DNA of 50,388 nucleotides from the NCBI RefSeq assembly GCF_001996165.1, contig NZ_MUFP01000002.1, forward strand, positions 83,636-134,023, in the 5' to 3' direction. This document shows positions 26,752-34,836 of the stretch, one piece after another. The notes under the pieces are model-generated. The model did no database searches, had not been told where the DNA came from, and worked only from the letters and a program-made list of their open reading frames with translations. The number at the start of each line of letters is the position of its first letter. Position 1 is the stretch's first letter. The DNA comes from Salinivibrio proteolyticus. Lineage in GTDB: Bacteria; Pseudomonadota; Gammaproteobacteria; Enterobacterales; Vibrionaceae. The position numbers and the translations under genes were made by a program.

Positions 26752-27612
26752 TTAATGGGTGCGTGAGCGTCTTGCCGATAATGTGCTGCCGAGTGAAGCG
26801 GTGATCACCATACCAATGGCGAGCCACTGACGAAGCGCAAGCTGTTCGTCGAGCACCAACAAGCCCGCCATCGCTGCCACTGCAGGCTCTAAACTCATCA
26901 TGACACTAAAGGTTTGCTTGGGCATATTGCGAAGGGCAATCATCTCTAACGAATAAGGGATGGCGCTAGAGATCAACGCGACAGCAATCCCTAAAGGCAA
27001 TAAATGCCATTGCAAAATGGCGCCATCGGTCGCGATATAACCGGCTGGTACCAGATATAAAGCGGCAATACTCATGCCCAGTGCCACTGTGCCACCACCG
27101 GGTGCAAGGTTGCCTGCTTTTTGGCCAAAAAGGATGTAGCCTGCCCAGCAGCCACCCGCAGCAAGCGCGTAGGCGACGCCAATCGGATCAAGCGCATCCA
27201 CACCAGAAAGATCGGGTAAGAGGGTGATGACCCCGCCCACCGCTAAAATAACCCATAGACTATCACGCGCCCGTCGAATGGACAGCAACGCCACGAGCAA
27301 CGGGCCGGTAAATTCAAGTGCTACCGCAATGCCAAGCGGGATCCGTTCGATGGCTAGATAGAGCAGTAACATCATGCCGCCAAGACAACTGCCGTAGACG
27401 ATGATGGCTCGCCAATGTCGGCCTCGCGGCCATTGGCGCCAAGGCCGAAAGACGAGGCAGAGCAGCAATGCCGAAAAGCCGACACGTAATGCTGATGTAC
27501 CTACCGGACCCACTAGAGGAAATAGCTGTTTGGCAAACGAAGCGCCAAATTGAATGGCACACATTGCGCCAAATACGCTTAAAATCGCTATGAACAGTGC
27601 GGGAGCCTGCAT
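26752..27612 (-). CDS. rhtA: EamA-family amino-acid exporter, RhtA-like
   Basis: Inner-membrane exporter of the drug/metabolite transporter superfamily, 286 residues (E. coli RhtA is 295). Ten hydrophobic segments are visible in two EamA repeats. Typical stretches are QFGASFAKQLFPLVGPVGTS, IPLGIAVALEFTGPL and SSAIPYSLEMIALR, followed by TFSVMMSLEPAVAAMAGLL. RhtA exports threonine and homoserine; the match in length and motifs makes a similar role likely, but specificity is inferred. Monocistronic; AGGAGG-like bases precede the ATG. Confidence 0.85.
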   Translation of the reverse strand: MQAPALFIAILSVFGAMCAIQFGASFAKQLFPLVGPVGTSALRVGFSALLLCLVFRPWRQWPRGRHWRAIIVYGSCLGGMMLLLYLAIERIPLGIAVALEFTGPLLVALLSIRRARDSLWVILAVGGVITLLPDLSGVDALDPIGVAYALAAGGCWAGYILFGQKAGNLAPGGGTVALGMSIAALYLVPAGYIATDGAILQWHLLPLGIAVALISSAIPYSLEMIALRNMPKQTFSVMMSLEPAVAAMAGLLVLDEQLALRQWLAIGMVITASLGSTLSARRSRTH

Positions 27613-27661
27613 GATTGTTCCTCCTTGCCCTCAACAAGGCTCACCTTAACATAGCGACATA

Positions 27662-27686
27662 AAAAAGCCGCCCCCGAGGAGCGGCG
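27662..27686 (-). terminator. Terminator of the BON/coiled-coil operon
   Basis: On the minus strand GCCGCTCC pairs with GGGGCGGC around a 3-nt loop, followed by TTTTTT. It lies about 20 bp beyond the stop of the coiled-coil gene. Confidence 0.85.
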
Positions 27687-27707
27687 TTTATTGCTTTCAT
27701 GGCAGAG

Positions 27708-27989
27708 TTAGAATTTCTGCTTGGCAGAGTCATAGGCACTTTTTAGCGAGCCGAGAGCTTGCTCTGCCCCTTGTTTTATTTCATCCCATGCCTCATCGCT
27801 TGCATCTTGCAATTCATCGATGCGCGTTTTCGCTTGTGCTTTGCGGGCGCGTAAATGCTCTATGGTTTCGCGATATTCCGCTTTTGCATGCGCGGAGGCA
27901 ACATCCGCTTTTGCTTCAAGTTTATCAATTTCTTGGTTCCAGCTATGTAAGCGTTCATGGAACTTATCAATCATCTCTTGGCGGCGCAT
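27708..27989 (-). CDS. Small coiled-coil protein of unknown function
   Basis: A 93-residue, highly charged protein predicted to be one long helix. It is rich in Ala, Glu, Lys and Asp with heptad-like spacing (IDKLEAKADVASAHAKAEY, then IEHLRARKAQAKTRIDEL), ending in a Ser/Ala/Lys tail. No signal peptide, Cys or enzymatic motif is seen. It follows the BON-domain gene by 51 bp on the same strand and shares a terminator, so it is probably co-expressed. Similar small coiled-coil proteins are found near stress genes in other proteobacteria, but that is only a resemblance. GAGG precedes the ATG. Confidence 0.75.
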   Translation of the reverse strand: MRRQEMIDKFHERLHSWNQEIDKLEAKADVASAHAKAEYRETIEHLRARKAQAKTRIDELQDASDEAWDEIKQGAEQALGSLKSAYDSAKQKF

Positions 27990-28040
27990 AATCCCTCCTC
28001 GGTTAAGTCAGTGGCATTTGATGACGTTTACCGTCATTGC

Positions 28041-28616
28041 TTATGCATTTCCGGTTATCTCAAGATTATCGACCACACGTTCCACGTCTTGTGCGTTTTC
28101 CGCCATTAATACGGCTAAATCGCGGGCCGCATCGCTTTTTACCTTGCCAGAGAGTGTGGCAACGCCATCATCAACAGACACTTCGATGTTGGTGCCGCTG
28201 ATGTCTGGGTCGAGTAGCAAGCTTGTCTTCAGTGACGCCGCAATTTTGGTATCGACGACAGTCTGACCGAGATCGGCGGCTTGGCTTGCTTGTTGCGAGA
28301 CAGTGAGTTCGTTTTTAACCCCGGACACGCCGTCTATTTTTTCGACCAATCCACTGGCCAAGCTTTTATCCAGTTCAGTATCCACTTGACCTGTGAGTAT
28401 CACCACACCTTGCTCTACATCTGTGTCGATATCGAAATTATTGAGGTTTGTGTTTACCAACAGCATGGTTTCAGCTTTACCGTCAATCCAAGCGTCTTTG
28501 GCTTGATCTTGCCATTGATTGTTGCTGCTTGCATGCGCGCTGGTGGCACCCAGTGCAAGTGCAAACCCCATTGCGACAAATAAAGGATGAAATCGACCTT
28601 GCGGAGTCGTCTTCAT
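28041..28616 (-). CDS. Periplasmic protein with two BON domains (OsmY-like)
   Basis: A 191-residue secreted protein. A signal peptide (FVAMGFALALGATSAHA) covers about residues 13-29. Two BON domains follow, at about 45-108 (TMLLVNTNLNNFDIDTDVEQ, VVILTGQVD) and 120-188 (DTKIAASLKTSLLLDPDI, VATLSGKVKSD), each with the central conserved Gly. OsmY-like proteins bind membranes or outer-membrane proteins during osmotic and envelope stress. A strong AAGGAGGG precedes the start. A sigma-54 type promoter (28675-28690) and an upstream dyad lie between it and a divergent sigma-54 activator, which is unlike the sigma-S control of E. coli osmY. Confidence 0.87.
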   Translation of the reverse strand: MKTTPQGRFHPLFVAMGFALALGATSAHASSNNQWQDQAKDAWIDGKAETMLLVNTNLNNFDIDTDVEQGVVILTGQVDTELDKSLASGLVEKIDGVSGVKNELTVSQQASQAADLGQTVVDTKIAASLKTSLLLDPDISGTNIEVSVDDGVATLSGKVKSDAARDLAVLMAENAQDVERVVDNLEITGNA

Positions 28617-28674
28617 TGAACCCTCCTTATTTGATGAATTTGAGCAACCTCGTGGTGTTGCTGAAAGAGTCTAC

Positions 28675-28690
28675 TGCGAAGGCCATGCCA
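28675..28690 (-). promoter_or_regulatory. Sigma-54 (-24/-12) promoter for the BON operon
   Basis: Read on the minus strand, TGGCATGGCCTTCGCA matches TGGCACG-N4-TTGCA, with the essential GG and GC ten bases apart and only two mismatches in the rest. The expected start point near 28665 leaves a leader of about 48 nt to the BON gene. Confidence 0.7.
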
Positions 28691-28756
28691 ACATTTCAAT
28701 TAACTGAAAAATAAATAGTTTTTGTTTTTTCTTGCTGAGAGCTAAGTCAAGTGATC

Positions 28757-28786
28757 TGTAATTTTTACATATGAATCTGTAAAAAT
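28757..28786. promoter_or_regulatory. Activator-binding dyad (candidate UAS)
   Basis: ATTTTTACA-N8-TGTAAAAAT (28761-28769 with 28778-28786) is a perfect 9-bp inverted repeat. It overlaps a second palindrome, TGTAA-TTT-TTACA (28757-28769). It lies about 100 bp upstream of the predicted sigma-54 start point, the usual place for an enhancer-binding protein, and also 70-100 bp before the divergent activator gene. Confidence 0.6.
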
Positions 28787-28855
28787 GACTTTCATTGTTG
28801 AGAGAGCCGTCCGCCTATGGCACGGTAACGAAACACCCATCAAGGAGGCTCGGTG

Positions 28856-30238
28856 ATGTCTCGGATTTCTGTCGCTCTTTTGTTAAGCGAGCAAGATATA
28901 AACTGGATGACCGACTTACTGCGTCAGGCAGATATCGACACGACACGAGTTACGGACGTGAAGCAGGGACTTCGGGCGTGGCGAGCCGCGCCTGCGGATC
29001 TGGTAGTGTGTGATCTTGATGAATTGGGAGACGATGCGGAGCTTATCTGGCAACGGATGGAACAATCGCCTGACACAGAGTGGCTTTTACTCAGCCGTGG
29101 CGACCCGCATCCCGACTGGAATGCCAAGGCGCAACAATGTGTCGCGACGGTTTTTCGGCGGCCCGTGGATCCCGAGTTGATTCAGGCGTTCATCGATGAC
29201 ACGCTGATGCAGCAAGGACAATCTTGTCGAGCGAGTAAACCGATATTGACGAGTCAAGCGAACCAGTTCGGATACTTGCTTGGCAGTTCATCGCCCATGC
29301 GGCATTTGTATCGAGTCTTAAAACGGCTGGGTCCAACCGGTGCTAACGTATTGATTGTTGGCGAGAGTGGGGTGGGTAAAGAGCATGTTGCGAAAACCTT
29401 ACATCGATTAGGTTGTGACCCTAACGCCCCCTTTATGGCGATTAACTGCGGGGCACTGAGCCCTGAGTTGATAGAGAGCGAGTTGTTTGGTCATGTGAAA
29501 GGCGCATTTACAGGGGCACACCAAGATCACGCGGGTATTTTTCATCAAGCGGAAGGCGGCACCGTCTTTCTTGATGAAATCACCGAAATGCCACAAGCGC
29601 TGCAGGTAAAGTTGCTACGTGTGTTGGAGTCCGGAGAATATCGCCCAGTGGGCTCGACACATAATCAACGCGCCAATGTTCGTCTTGTCGCGGCGACTAA
29701 CCGCGACCCACAACAAGCAATCGCATCCTCACGATTGCGTGAAGATATCTACTATCGCTTAGCCCAGTTTGTGGTCAATGTGCCACCCCTTCGGGAGAGA
29801 GAAGGGGACATTGAGGCACTGACGACCCATTTTTTGGCCGAACTCAATCATCAATTTCACACCCAGAAGGGGATCGACCCTCAAGCGATAAAACGCTTAA
29901 ATGCCCACCGTTGGCCCGGCAATGTTCGCGAACTCAAACATGCGATTGAGCACGGCTATTTGCTTTGTGCTGAGACGATTTTGCCCGATGACTTACCGCA
30001 AGCGGTGAGCATGCCTACCAATACACCGACGGCGATGATGTTACCCGAATCGCTTACGTTAGACGCGCTAGAGCGCTTAGCCATTACCCAAACCTTGGCC
30101 CGTTGTGATGGCAATAAAACGCGCACGGCTGAAGTGCTTGGTATTAGCCCTAAAACGCTATACAACAAACTGAATCAGTATCAATCAGTCTCTTCGTCCT
30201 CAACAGCGGGAGAAAGGATCGATAGTGATCGTGGCTGA
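28856..30238 (+). CDS. Sigma-54-dependent transcriptional activator with a degenerate receiver domain
   Basis: Bacterial enhancer-binding protein, 460 residues. The N-terminal ~115 residues resemble a response-regulator receiver. Asp53 (in VVCDLDEL) could be the phospho-site, but the usual acidic pair is Ser-Glu (LLLSEQD) and the conserved Lys is Arg (FRRP). The AAA+ domain has Walker A GESGVGKE (169-176), the sigma-54 contact GAFTGA (216-221) and Walker B GGTVFLDEI (234-242). The C-terminal Fis-type helix-turn-helix has GNKTRTAEVLGISPKTLYNKL. AAGGAGG seven bases before the ATG fixes the start. It is divergent from the BON operon and probably controls it. Its last 58 bp overlap the convergent kinase gene. 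Confidence 0.9.
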   Translation: MSRISVALLLSEQDINWMTDLLRQADIDTTRVTDVKQGLRAWRAAPADLVVCDLDELGDDAELIWQRMEQSPDTEWLLLSRGDPHPDWNAKAQQCVATVFRRPVDPELIQAFIDDTLMQQGQSCRASKPILTSQANQFGYLLGSSSPMRHLYRVLKRLGPTGANVLIVGESGVGKEHVAKTLHRLGCDPNAPFMAINCGALSPELIESELFGHVKGAFTGAHQDHAGIFHQAEGGTVFLDEITEMPQALQVKLLRVLESGEYRPVGSTHNQRANVRLVAATNRDPQQAIASSRLREDIYYRLAQFVVNVPPLREREGDIEALTTHFLAELNHQFHTQKGIDPQAIKRLNAHRWPGNVRELKHAIEHGYLLCAETILPDDLPQAVSMPTNTPTAMMLPESLTLDALERLAITQTLARCDGNKTRTAEVLGISPKTLYNKLNQYQSVSSSSTAGERIDSDRG

Positions 30239-31821
30239 ATACGAATGTCGAGCTTACGGTCGCGATAAATTTCCCCATCGATGACATAGTCGGTGGTATG
30301 CGGAAAGCGCACGGCGACATGGGTCGCCTGTTGGTGATGTGTGAAGCGACCGACGGGTGTATCGAGTAAGCTGGTAAGGGCGAGCTCAGCGAGAGAGAGA
30401 ACTGTTCCAGTCTTGGTTGCCGATGGGGTCAACCAAGTGACGTCGAGCTTGCCATCCGCGTGATTCGGTTGACCACGGCCTTGGGCAAGCAAGGTTGTCA
30501 TTGGGGCGGCATTGGCAATAACCATGCTGGTGGTTTCAATGGTTTGAGAGGGCTGCTTATCGATACGAATCGATAAGGTCATTTTGGCATTTTGATTTGC
30601 CGCACCCAGTAACCCTTGCAAATAGGCCCATTGCCCACTTTGGTTTTTTTGTTCACGCGCCGCATAGCGGATCATTTGCTGCTCAAAGCCAACACCTACA
30701 ACCAATAACGCGACACGGCCATTGCAACGTGCGGTGTCGATGCGATGAGGGGTGCCATCGAGAATCACCTCACAAGCGGCATCAATGCTGAGAAATTTTG
30801 ATTTGATCCCCCAAAGTGCATGACAAAGCGCATTGGCGGTGCCAAGGGGCAGTACCCCGAGCGGCGTGTCGGTATTAATCAGCGCACGCGCTACCGCATT
30901 GACTGTGCCATCCCCGCCTGCGGCAATCACGACATCGGCATGGTGTGCCACGGCGCGACACGCAAGTTGATAGGTACGTCGATTGTGGCGAGTATGATGG
31001 ACCACCACGCGATAGCCTTCGCCTAAATAGTCTTGAATATACCGTTTGTGCTTTTGCCACTTACCACCACCCGCTGCTGGGTTGGCGATAATCCAAGCAA
31101 TGGGTCGATCAAGTCTTAATGCGCCGTCTTGCTGGAAGCGTGATAGTGCCCGAAATTGGCGCCGATTAAGCTGAGCTTTGGGACGTATTGAACGAATGCT
31201 GTTTAGCACGCTGTTGAGGTTTTTGTCCGGTTCTAGGGCCCATAAATATGCCGCAGCCACCATCACAGAGCGACCACGGCCTAACGCACAGTGCACCACC
31301 ACGGTCTCGCCACGCATGCGTTGCTGATGGATCCACTGCAACGCTCGCATCAGTTGGCTACGGGAAGGATACGCATGGTCGAGGACAGGCACCGAGAGGT
31401 AACTGATTTCACGGGTCTCGCTAAAACTGTTTAAGCTCTCGAATTCAGCGGTAACGTCCAAAATGCCGCCAATGCCTTGAGTTTGAATGTAGTCTAGATC
31501 GTGACGAGTCAGCCGAGCACCAACATAAAGGCCGGATGCAATTTTTTGAATAGCAGGTTCGGTATCACGATGACGTGCCCAGCGATTATAAAGGTGCGTG
31601 CAAACGAAAAATGGCGCAAATACCCCATGGATGAGGGTTGGGAGTTGGCCGGTGTATCGCTTGCGGAAAAGGCGCGGCTGATTACGCCAGTATGCAAGAC
31701 TCACTGCAATAAAGGCGATGCCACTCCAAAGCAGCAGTACATCGAGAGCAAGCCAAGGTGTCCAAACTGTGACTAAAATGAGCGCAGCGCCGATGAGCGC
31801 GTAGAGTGGGCCAACGATCAC
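30181..31821 (-). CDS. Fusion of dual-specificity phosphatase and diacylglycerol kinase-type lipid kinase
   Basis: A 546-residue membrane-associated protein with three parts. Residues 1-80 hold two or more hydrophobic segments. A dual-specificity/tyrosine phosphatase domain (about 90-230) has VHCALGRGRS, the HCx5RS loop with Cys178. A DAGK/YegS-type kinase domain (about 240-540) has NPAAGGGKW and GGDGTVN (302-308). The kinase would phosphorylate diacylglycerol or a related lipid, and the phosphatase might act on a phospholipid or phosphoprotein. Such fusions occur in other Vibrionaceae to my knowledge, but their substrates are not well defined. The coding end overlaps the convergent sigma-54 activator gene by 58 bp. 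Confidence 0.88.
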   Translation of the reverse strand: MIVGPLYALIGAALILVTVWTPWLALDVLLLWSGIAFIAVSLAYWRNQPRLFRKRYTGQLPTLIHGVFAPFFVCTHLYNRWARHRDTEPAIQKIASGLYVGARLTRHDLDYIQTQGIGGILDVTAEFESLNSFSETREISYLSVPVLDHAYPSRSQLMRALQWIHQQRMRGETVVVHCALGRGRSVMVAAAYLWALEPDKNLNSVLNSIRSIRPKAQLNRRQFRALSRFQQDGALRLDRPIAWIIANPAAGGGKWQKHKRYIQDYLGEGYRVVVHHTRHNRRTYQLACRAVAHHADVVIAAGGDGTVNAVARALINTDTPLGVLPLGTANALCHALWGIKSKFLSIDAACEVILDGTPHRIDTARCNGRVALLVVGVGFEQQMIRYAAREQKNQSGQWAYLQGLLGAANQNAKMTLSIRIDKQPSQTIETTSMVIANAAPMTTLLAQGRGQPNHADGKLDVTWLTPSATKTGTVLSLAELALTSLLDTPVGRFTHHQQATHVAVRFPHTTDYVIDGEIYRDRKLDIRIQPRSLSILSPAVEDEETD

Positions 31822-31909
31822 ATGTTCTCCTTGCAGGCCATCCGTGTGCGTATCAGTATGATTCGCCTAGGTATCGTCAATGACGACTATAGCCTAGCAG
31901 GAGAGGAGA

Positions 31910-31945
31910 TAGAAACGAAAACGGCACGCTATCATTGCGTGCCGT
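31910..31945 (-). terminator. Terminator of trhO
   Basis: ACGGCACGC pairs with GCGTGCCGT (31921-31945) around a 7-nt loop. On the minus strand the stem is followed by TTTCGTTTC. Confidence 0.7.
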
Positions 31946-31973
31946 GTAAAGTCTCGTATCAGTTATGGACTGA

Positions 31974-32954
31974 TTAAGCGTCTTTCTTTTGTGCTTGTTT
32001 CTTTTGCTTTTTCATCGCACGCCGCGCTTCGATAATGTGTTTCGCTTCGCCTCCGACGTGTTGCTCTCCGCGCTCGCGAGCCAGTTGCACTTGACGTTCG
32101 CGCTCACGAAAACGCGCTTTCTGCTCCTCGGTATGCTTGTCATGACACTTTGGACAGGATACGCCTTGCTCGTAGTGCTCGCTTTCCATATCGGCTTTAG
32201 TAATGGGTAGGCGGCATGCATTACACATCGCGTACGATCCTTTCTCGAGCGAATGATTTACCGCCACGCGGCCATCAAACACATAGCACTCGCCATTCCA
32301 AAGGCTATTACTCTCAGGCACTTCTTCGAGGTATTTTAGGATCCCTCCTTCCAAGTGATAGACCTCGTCAAAGCCTTTTTCCTTCAAAAAGGCCGTTGAT
32401 TTTTCGCAGCGAATGCCACCGGTACAGAACATGGCGACTTTTTTATGCTTGCTTGGATCGAGGTGCTTTTCTACATACTCGGGAAAATCACGAAAGCTTT
32501 CGGTATGAGGGTTAACTGCACGCTCAAAGGTCCCGATTTCAATTTCGTAGTCGTTCCGTGTATCAATGACCAGCACCTCAGGATCGCTAATCAGATCGTT
32601 CCATTCCGTCGGCTTCACGTAGGTGCCGACTGTATGGCGAGGATCAATCCCCTCAACACCCATGGTGACGATTTCTTTTTTCAGCTTTACCTTGGTGCGG
32701 TTAAAAGGTTGGCTGTCTTCAAAGGACTCTTTGTAGCCAATGTCCGCAAGGCGAGCATCGTTTTTAAACCAAGCAAACAGGGCATCAATTCCTTCACGGC
32801 GGGCGGCGACGGTGCCGTTAATCCCTTCTTTCGCGAGCAGTAGCGTGCCGCGCACTTGGTTTTTTTCCATCACCTCTTGCAGCGGGGCGCGGAGGTCTTG
32901 GTAGTCATCAAGGGTGACGAACTTATATAGCGCACAAATAACGTAGGCGGACAT
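31974..32954 (-). CDS. trhO: tRNA uridine(34) hydroxylase (rhodanese family, YceA)
   Basis: Oxygen-dependent tRNA hydroxylase forming 5-hydroxyuridine at wobble position 34, 326 residues. The N-terminal domain has [15 protein letters not shown]. The rhodanese domain (about 120-220) has VIDTRNDYE and the active loop [12 protein letters not shown] with Cys177. A C-terminal zinc-ribbon-like pair of CxxC motifs (CNAC, CPKC) is followed by a Lys-rich tail suited to RNA binding. This matches the YceA/TrhO family throughout. Monocistronic, with a terminator behind it and a 410-bp promoter gap shared with the divergent symporter gene. Confidence 0.95.
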   Translation of the reverse strand: MSAYVICALYKFVTLDDYQDLRAPLQEVMEKNQVRGTLLLAKEGINGTVAARREGIDALFAWFKNDARLADIGYKESFEDSQPFNRTKVKLKKEIVTMGVEGIDPRHTVGTYVKPTEWNDLISDPEVLVIDTRNDYEIEIGTFERAVNPHTESFRDFPEYVEKHLDPSKHKKVAMFCTGGIRCEKSTAFLKEKGFDEVYHLEGGILKYLEEVPESNSLWNGECYVFDGRVAVNHSLEKGSYAMCNACRLPITKADMESEHYEQGVSCPKCHDKHTEEQKARFRERERQVQLARERGEQHVGGEAKHIIEARRAMKKQKKQAQKKDA

Positions 32955-33365
32955 GTTGTTTCCTCTTGCTGGCTGGAGCGTAAATCCAGTGCATGGGTTG
33001 TGGGTTTAAAAGACGCGCGAAGTATAGCGAATGGCACTGGGGCTAAACACCGGCGAAAAGTAAGGTTAAACGTTTTGTGCCCGTGTTGTTTTGGATAGGT
33101 GCGGGTCGGTTTATTTATTTGTGTTCAAATCAAAGTGCTGCGGTAATTATTCATCTTAGTGCATTATTAATGCGACAAAAGTCACATATAGACTGGGTTT
33201 TGGTCGCGATATAGCGGATTTCGCCGTAGCTTGGATGGGTTTTTAGTCACGCCAGTAAGAATTTATTGCTTTATGGTCTAATTATTTTGCTGGTTGGCGT
33301 GCATCGACTAGGCCGGAGTCTAGAGAGCAAAGTAATTAGCCAAGCATCAAGAAAGGATGCGAGAC
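32955..33365. other. 410-bp divergent gap between trhO and the AGCS symporter gene
   Basis: This gap holds the promoter regions of two divergent genes. It has no open frame that looks coding. I looked for a glycine riboswitch, known before an AGCS gene in Vibrio cholerae, and did not see its conserved core. No strong operator or terminator can be supported. Confidence 0.5.
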
Positions 33366-34748
33366 ATGATTGAAGAATGGATTAATGCCTTTGTAGGCTT
33401 TATTTGGGGAAAGCCGATGCTGATCTTACTGGTTGGTGGCGGATTGTTTTTCACTCTGTACGGAAAGCTCACACCTTTTCGTTACATGGCGCACAGCGTT
33501 AAGCTATTAACCGGTAAAGTGGATGATGGCAGCGGTCATGGTGATTTATCTCATCGCAAAGCCTTAGCGGCAGCACTGTCCGGTACGTTAGGTCTTGGCA
33601 ATATCGCGGGCGTCGCACTGGCGCTGAGTGCGGGTGGACCGGGGGCGGTTTTTTGGATGTGGCTCACCGCGTTACTGGGGGTATCGACCAAGTTCTACAC
33701 CTGCACACTGGGAGTCATGTACCGTCACAAAGACGCCAAGGGAAATGTACACGGTGGCCCCATGTATACGGTTCAGCATGGGTTAGGCCCGAAGTTTAAA
33801 TGGTTGGCGGTGATGTTTGCCATTGCGGGTCTGATGGGATTTGTGCCGTCATTTCAGATCAACCAACTTGGTGCTGTGGTGCAAACTCAACTGTTTCCGG
33901 GGGTCGCTTGGTTAAAGAGCAGTGCCTTCTCGTGGGGAATGGGCATTGTTCTCGCGGTGTTTGTCGGCATGGTGATTTGGGGTGGCCTTAAGCGTGTCGC
34001 TGACGTCGCTGGGGCTTTGGTGCCTTTGATGGCGGGAAGCTATATGATCATGGCGCTAGCCGCGTTGGCGCTTAATGCGGAACGAGTGCCCGGTGTGTTC
34101 CAGTCTATATTTGCCAGTGCATTTTCACCGGATGCGATGTTTGGTGGAGTACTGAGTGTGATTATTATCGGTGTGAGTCGTGGTGCCTTTTCTAATGAGG
34201 CAGGGATTGGCACTGAAGTCATGGCACACAGTGCGGCGAAAACCAATGAGCCCGTGCGTGAAGGTTTGGTGGCGAGCTTGGGTCCTATCATCGATACCTT
34301 AATTGTTTGTAGCTGTACCGCCTTAGTCATTCTCGTCACTGGTGTGCTCGATCAAGCTGAGGGCATGCAAGGCGTGAGTTTGACCATGGCGGCTTTCAAA
34401 ACGGCGTTTGGTGCACCAGGCGCGTGGTTGCTAGCGGCACAAGTGCTTATCCTCTCTTTTACCACCGTCTTTACCTTCTGGTATTACGGTTATAAGTGCT
34501 TTGTGTATTTGTTCGGTGAAAAAGCCGGCCAGTACTACAAGTATCTGTATCTCTCACTGGTCGTGCTGGGGGCTGTGGTGTCGCTAGATGTGGTGTTCTT
34601 GTTCTTGATCGGAGCTTACGGATTGATGGCGGTGCCGACCATGGTCTCTGGCCTATTGTTGGCGCCGAAGGTAAACCAAGCCGCAAAGGCCTATTTCAGT
34701 GGCCGACGCTATCAGTCGCATAGCGGTTCACAAGCCACTAACCTTTGA
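33366..34748 (+). CDS. Sodium:alanine/glycine symporter (AGCS family)
   Basis: Inner-membrane Na+-coupled amino-acid importer of 460 residues. Conserved AGCS stretches are LSGTLGLGNIAGVALALSAG, FWMWLTALLGVSTKFY, GGPMYTV, and SRGAFSNEAGIGTE followed by AHSAAKT. About ten to eleven membrane segments are visible. It likely takes up alanine or glycine with sodium, which suits a marine or halophilic cell. The ATG at 33366 is chosen because AAAGGA lies eight bases before it; the ATG at 33357 overlaps that site. Monocistronic with a terminator immediately after. Confidence 0.92.
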   Translation: MIEEWINAFVGFIWGKPMLILLVGGGLFFTLYGKLTPFRYMAHSVKLLTGKVDDGSGHGDLSHRKALAAALSGTLGLGNIAGVALALSAGGPGAVFWMWLTALLGVSTKFYTCTLGVMYRHKDAKGNVHGGPMYTVQHGLGPKFKWLAVMFAIAGLMGFVPSFQINQLGAVVQTQLFPGVAWLKSSAFSWGMGIVLAVFVGMVIWGGLKRVADVAGALVPLMAGSYMIMALAALALNAERVPGVFQSIFASAFSPDAMFGGVLSVIIIGVSRGAFSNEAGIGTEVMAHSAAKTNEPVREGLVASLGPIIDTLIVCSCTALVILVTGVLDQAEGMQGVSLTMAAFKTAFGAPGAWLLAAQVLILSFTTVFTFWYYGYKCFVYLFGEKAGQYYKYLYLSLVVLGAVVSLDVVFLFLIGAYGLMAVPTMVSGLLLAPKVNQAAKAYFSGRRYQSHSGSQATNL

Positions 34749-34763
34749 ATTAAGTGAATAATC

Positions 34764-34792
34764 AAAAGGCTGCCTAGACGGCAGCCTTTTTT
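34764..34792. terminator. Bidirectional terminator between the symporter gene and cheV
   Basis: An 11-bp stem pairs 34764-34774 with 34780-34790 around TAGAC, with A and T runs. Confidence 0.9.
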
Positions 34793-34836
34793 ATTACGGT
34801 GAGAGCCACAGGCGTGGTAGGCGAGCACTAGCGTTA

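Noticed and set aside
28820-28840. TGGCACGGTAACG as a plus-strand sigma-54 promoter for the activator gene
   Set aside because: The -24 half (TGGCACG) is perfect, but the correctly spaced -12 GC is missing (CGAAA instead of TTGCA).
32955-33365. Glycine riboswitch before the AGCS symporter
   Set aside because: Expected by analogy with Vibrio cholerae, but the conserved aptamer core segments are not visible in this gap.
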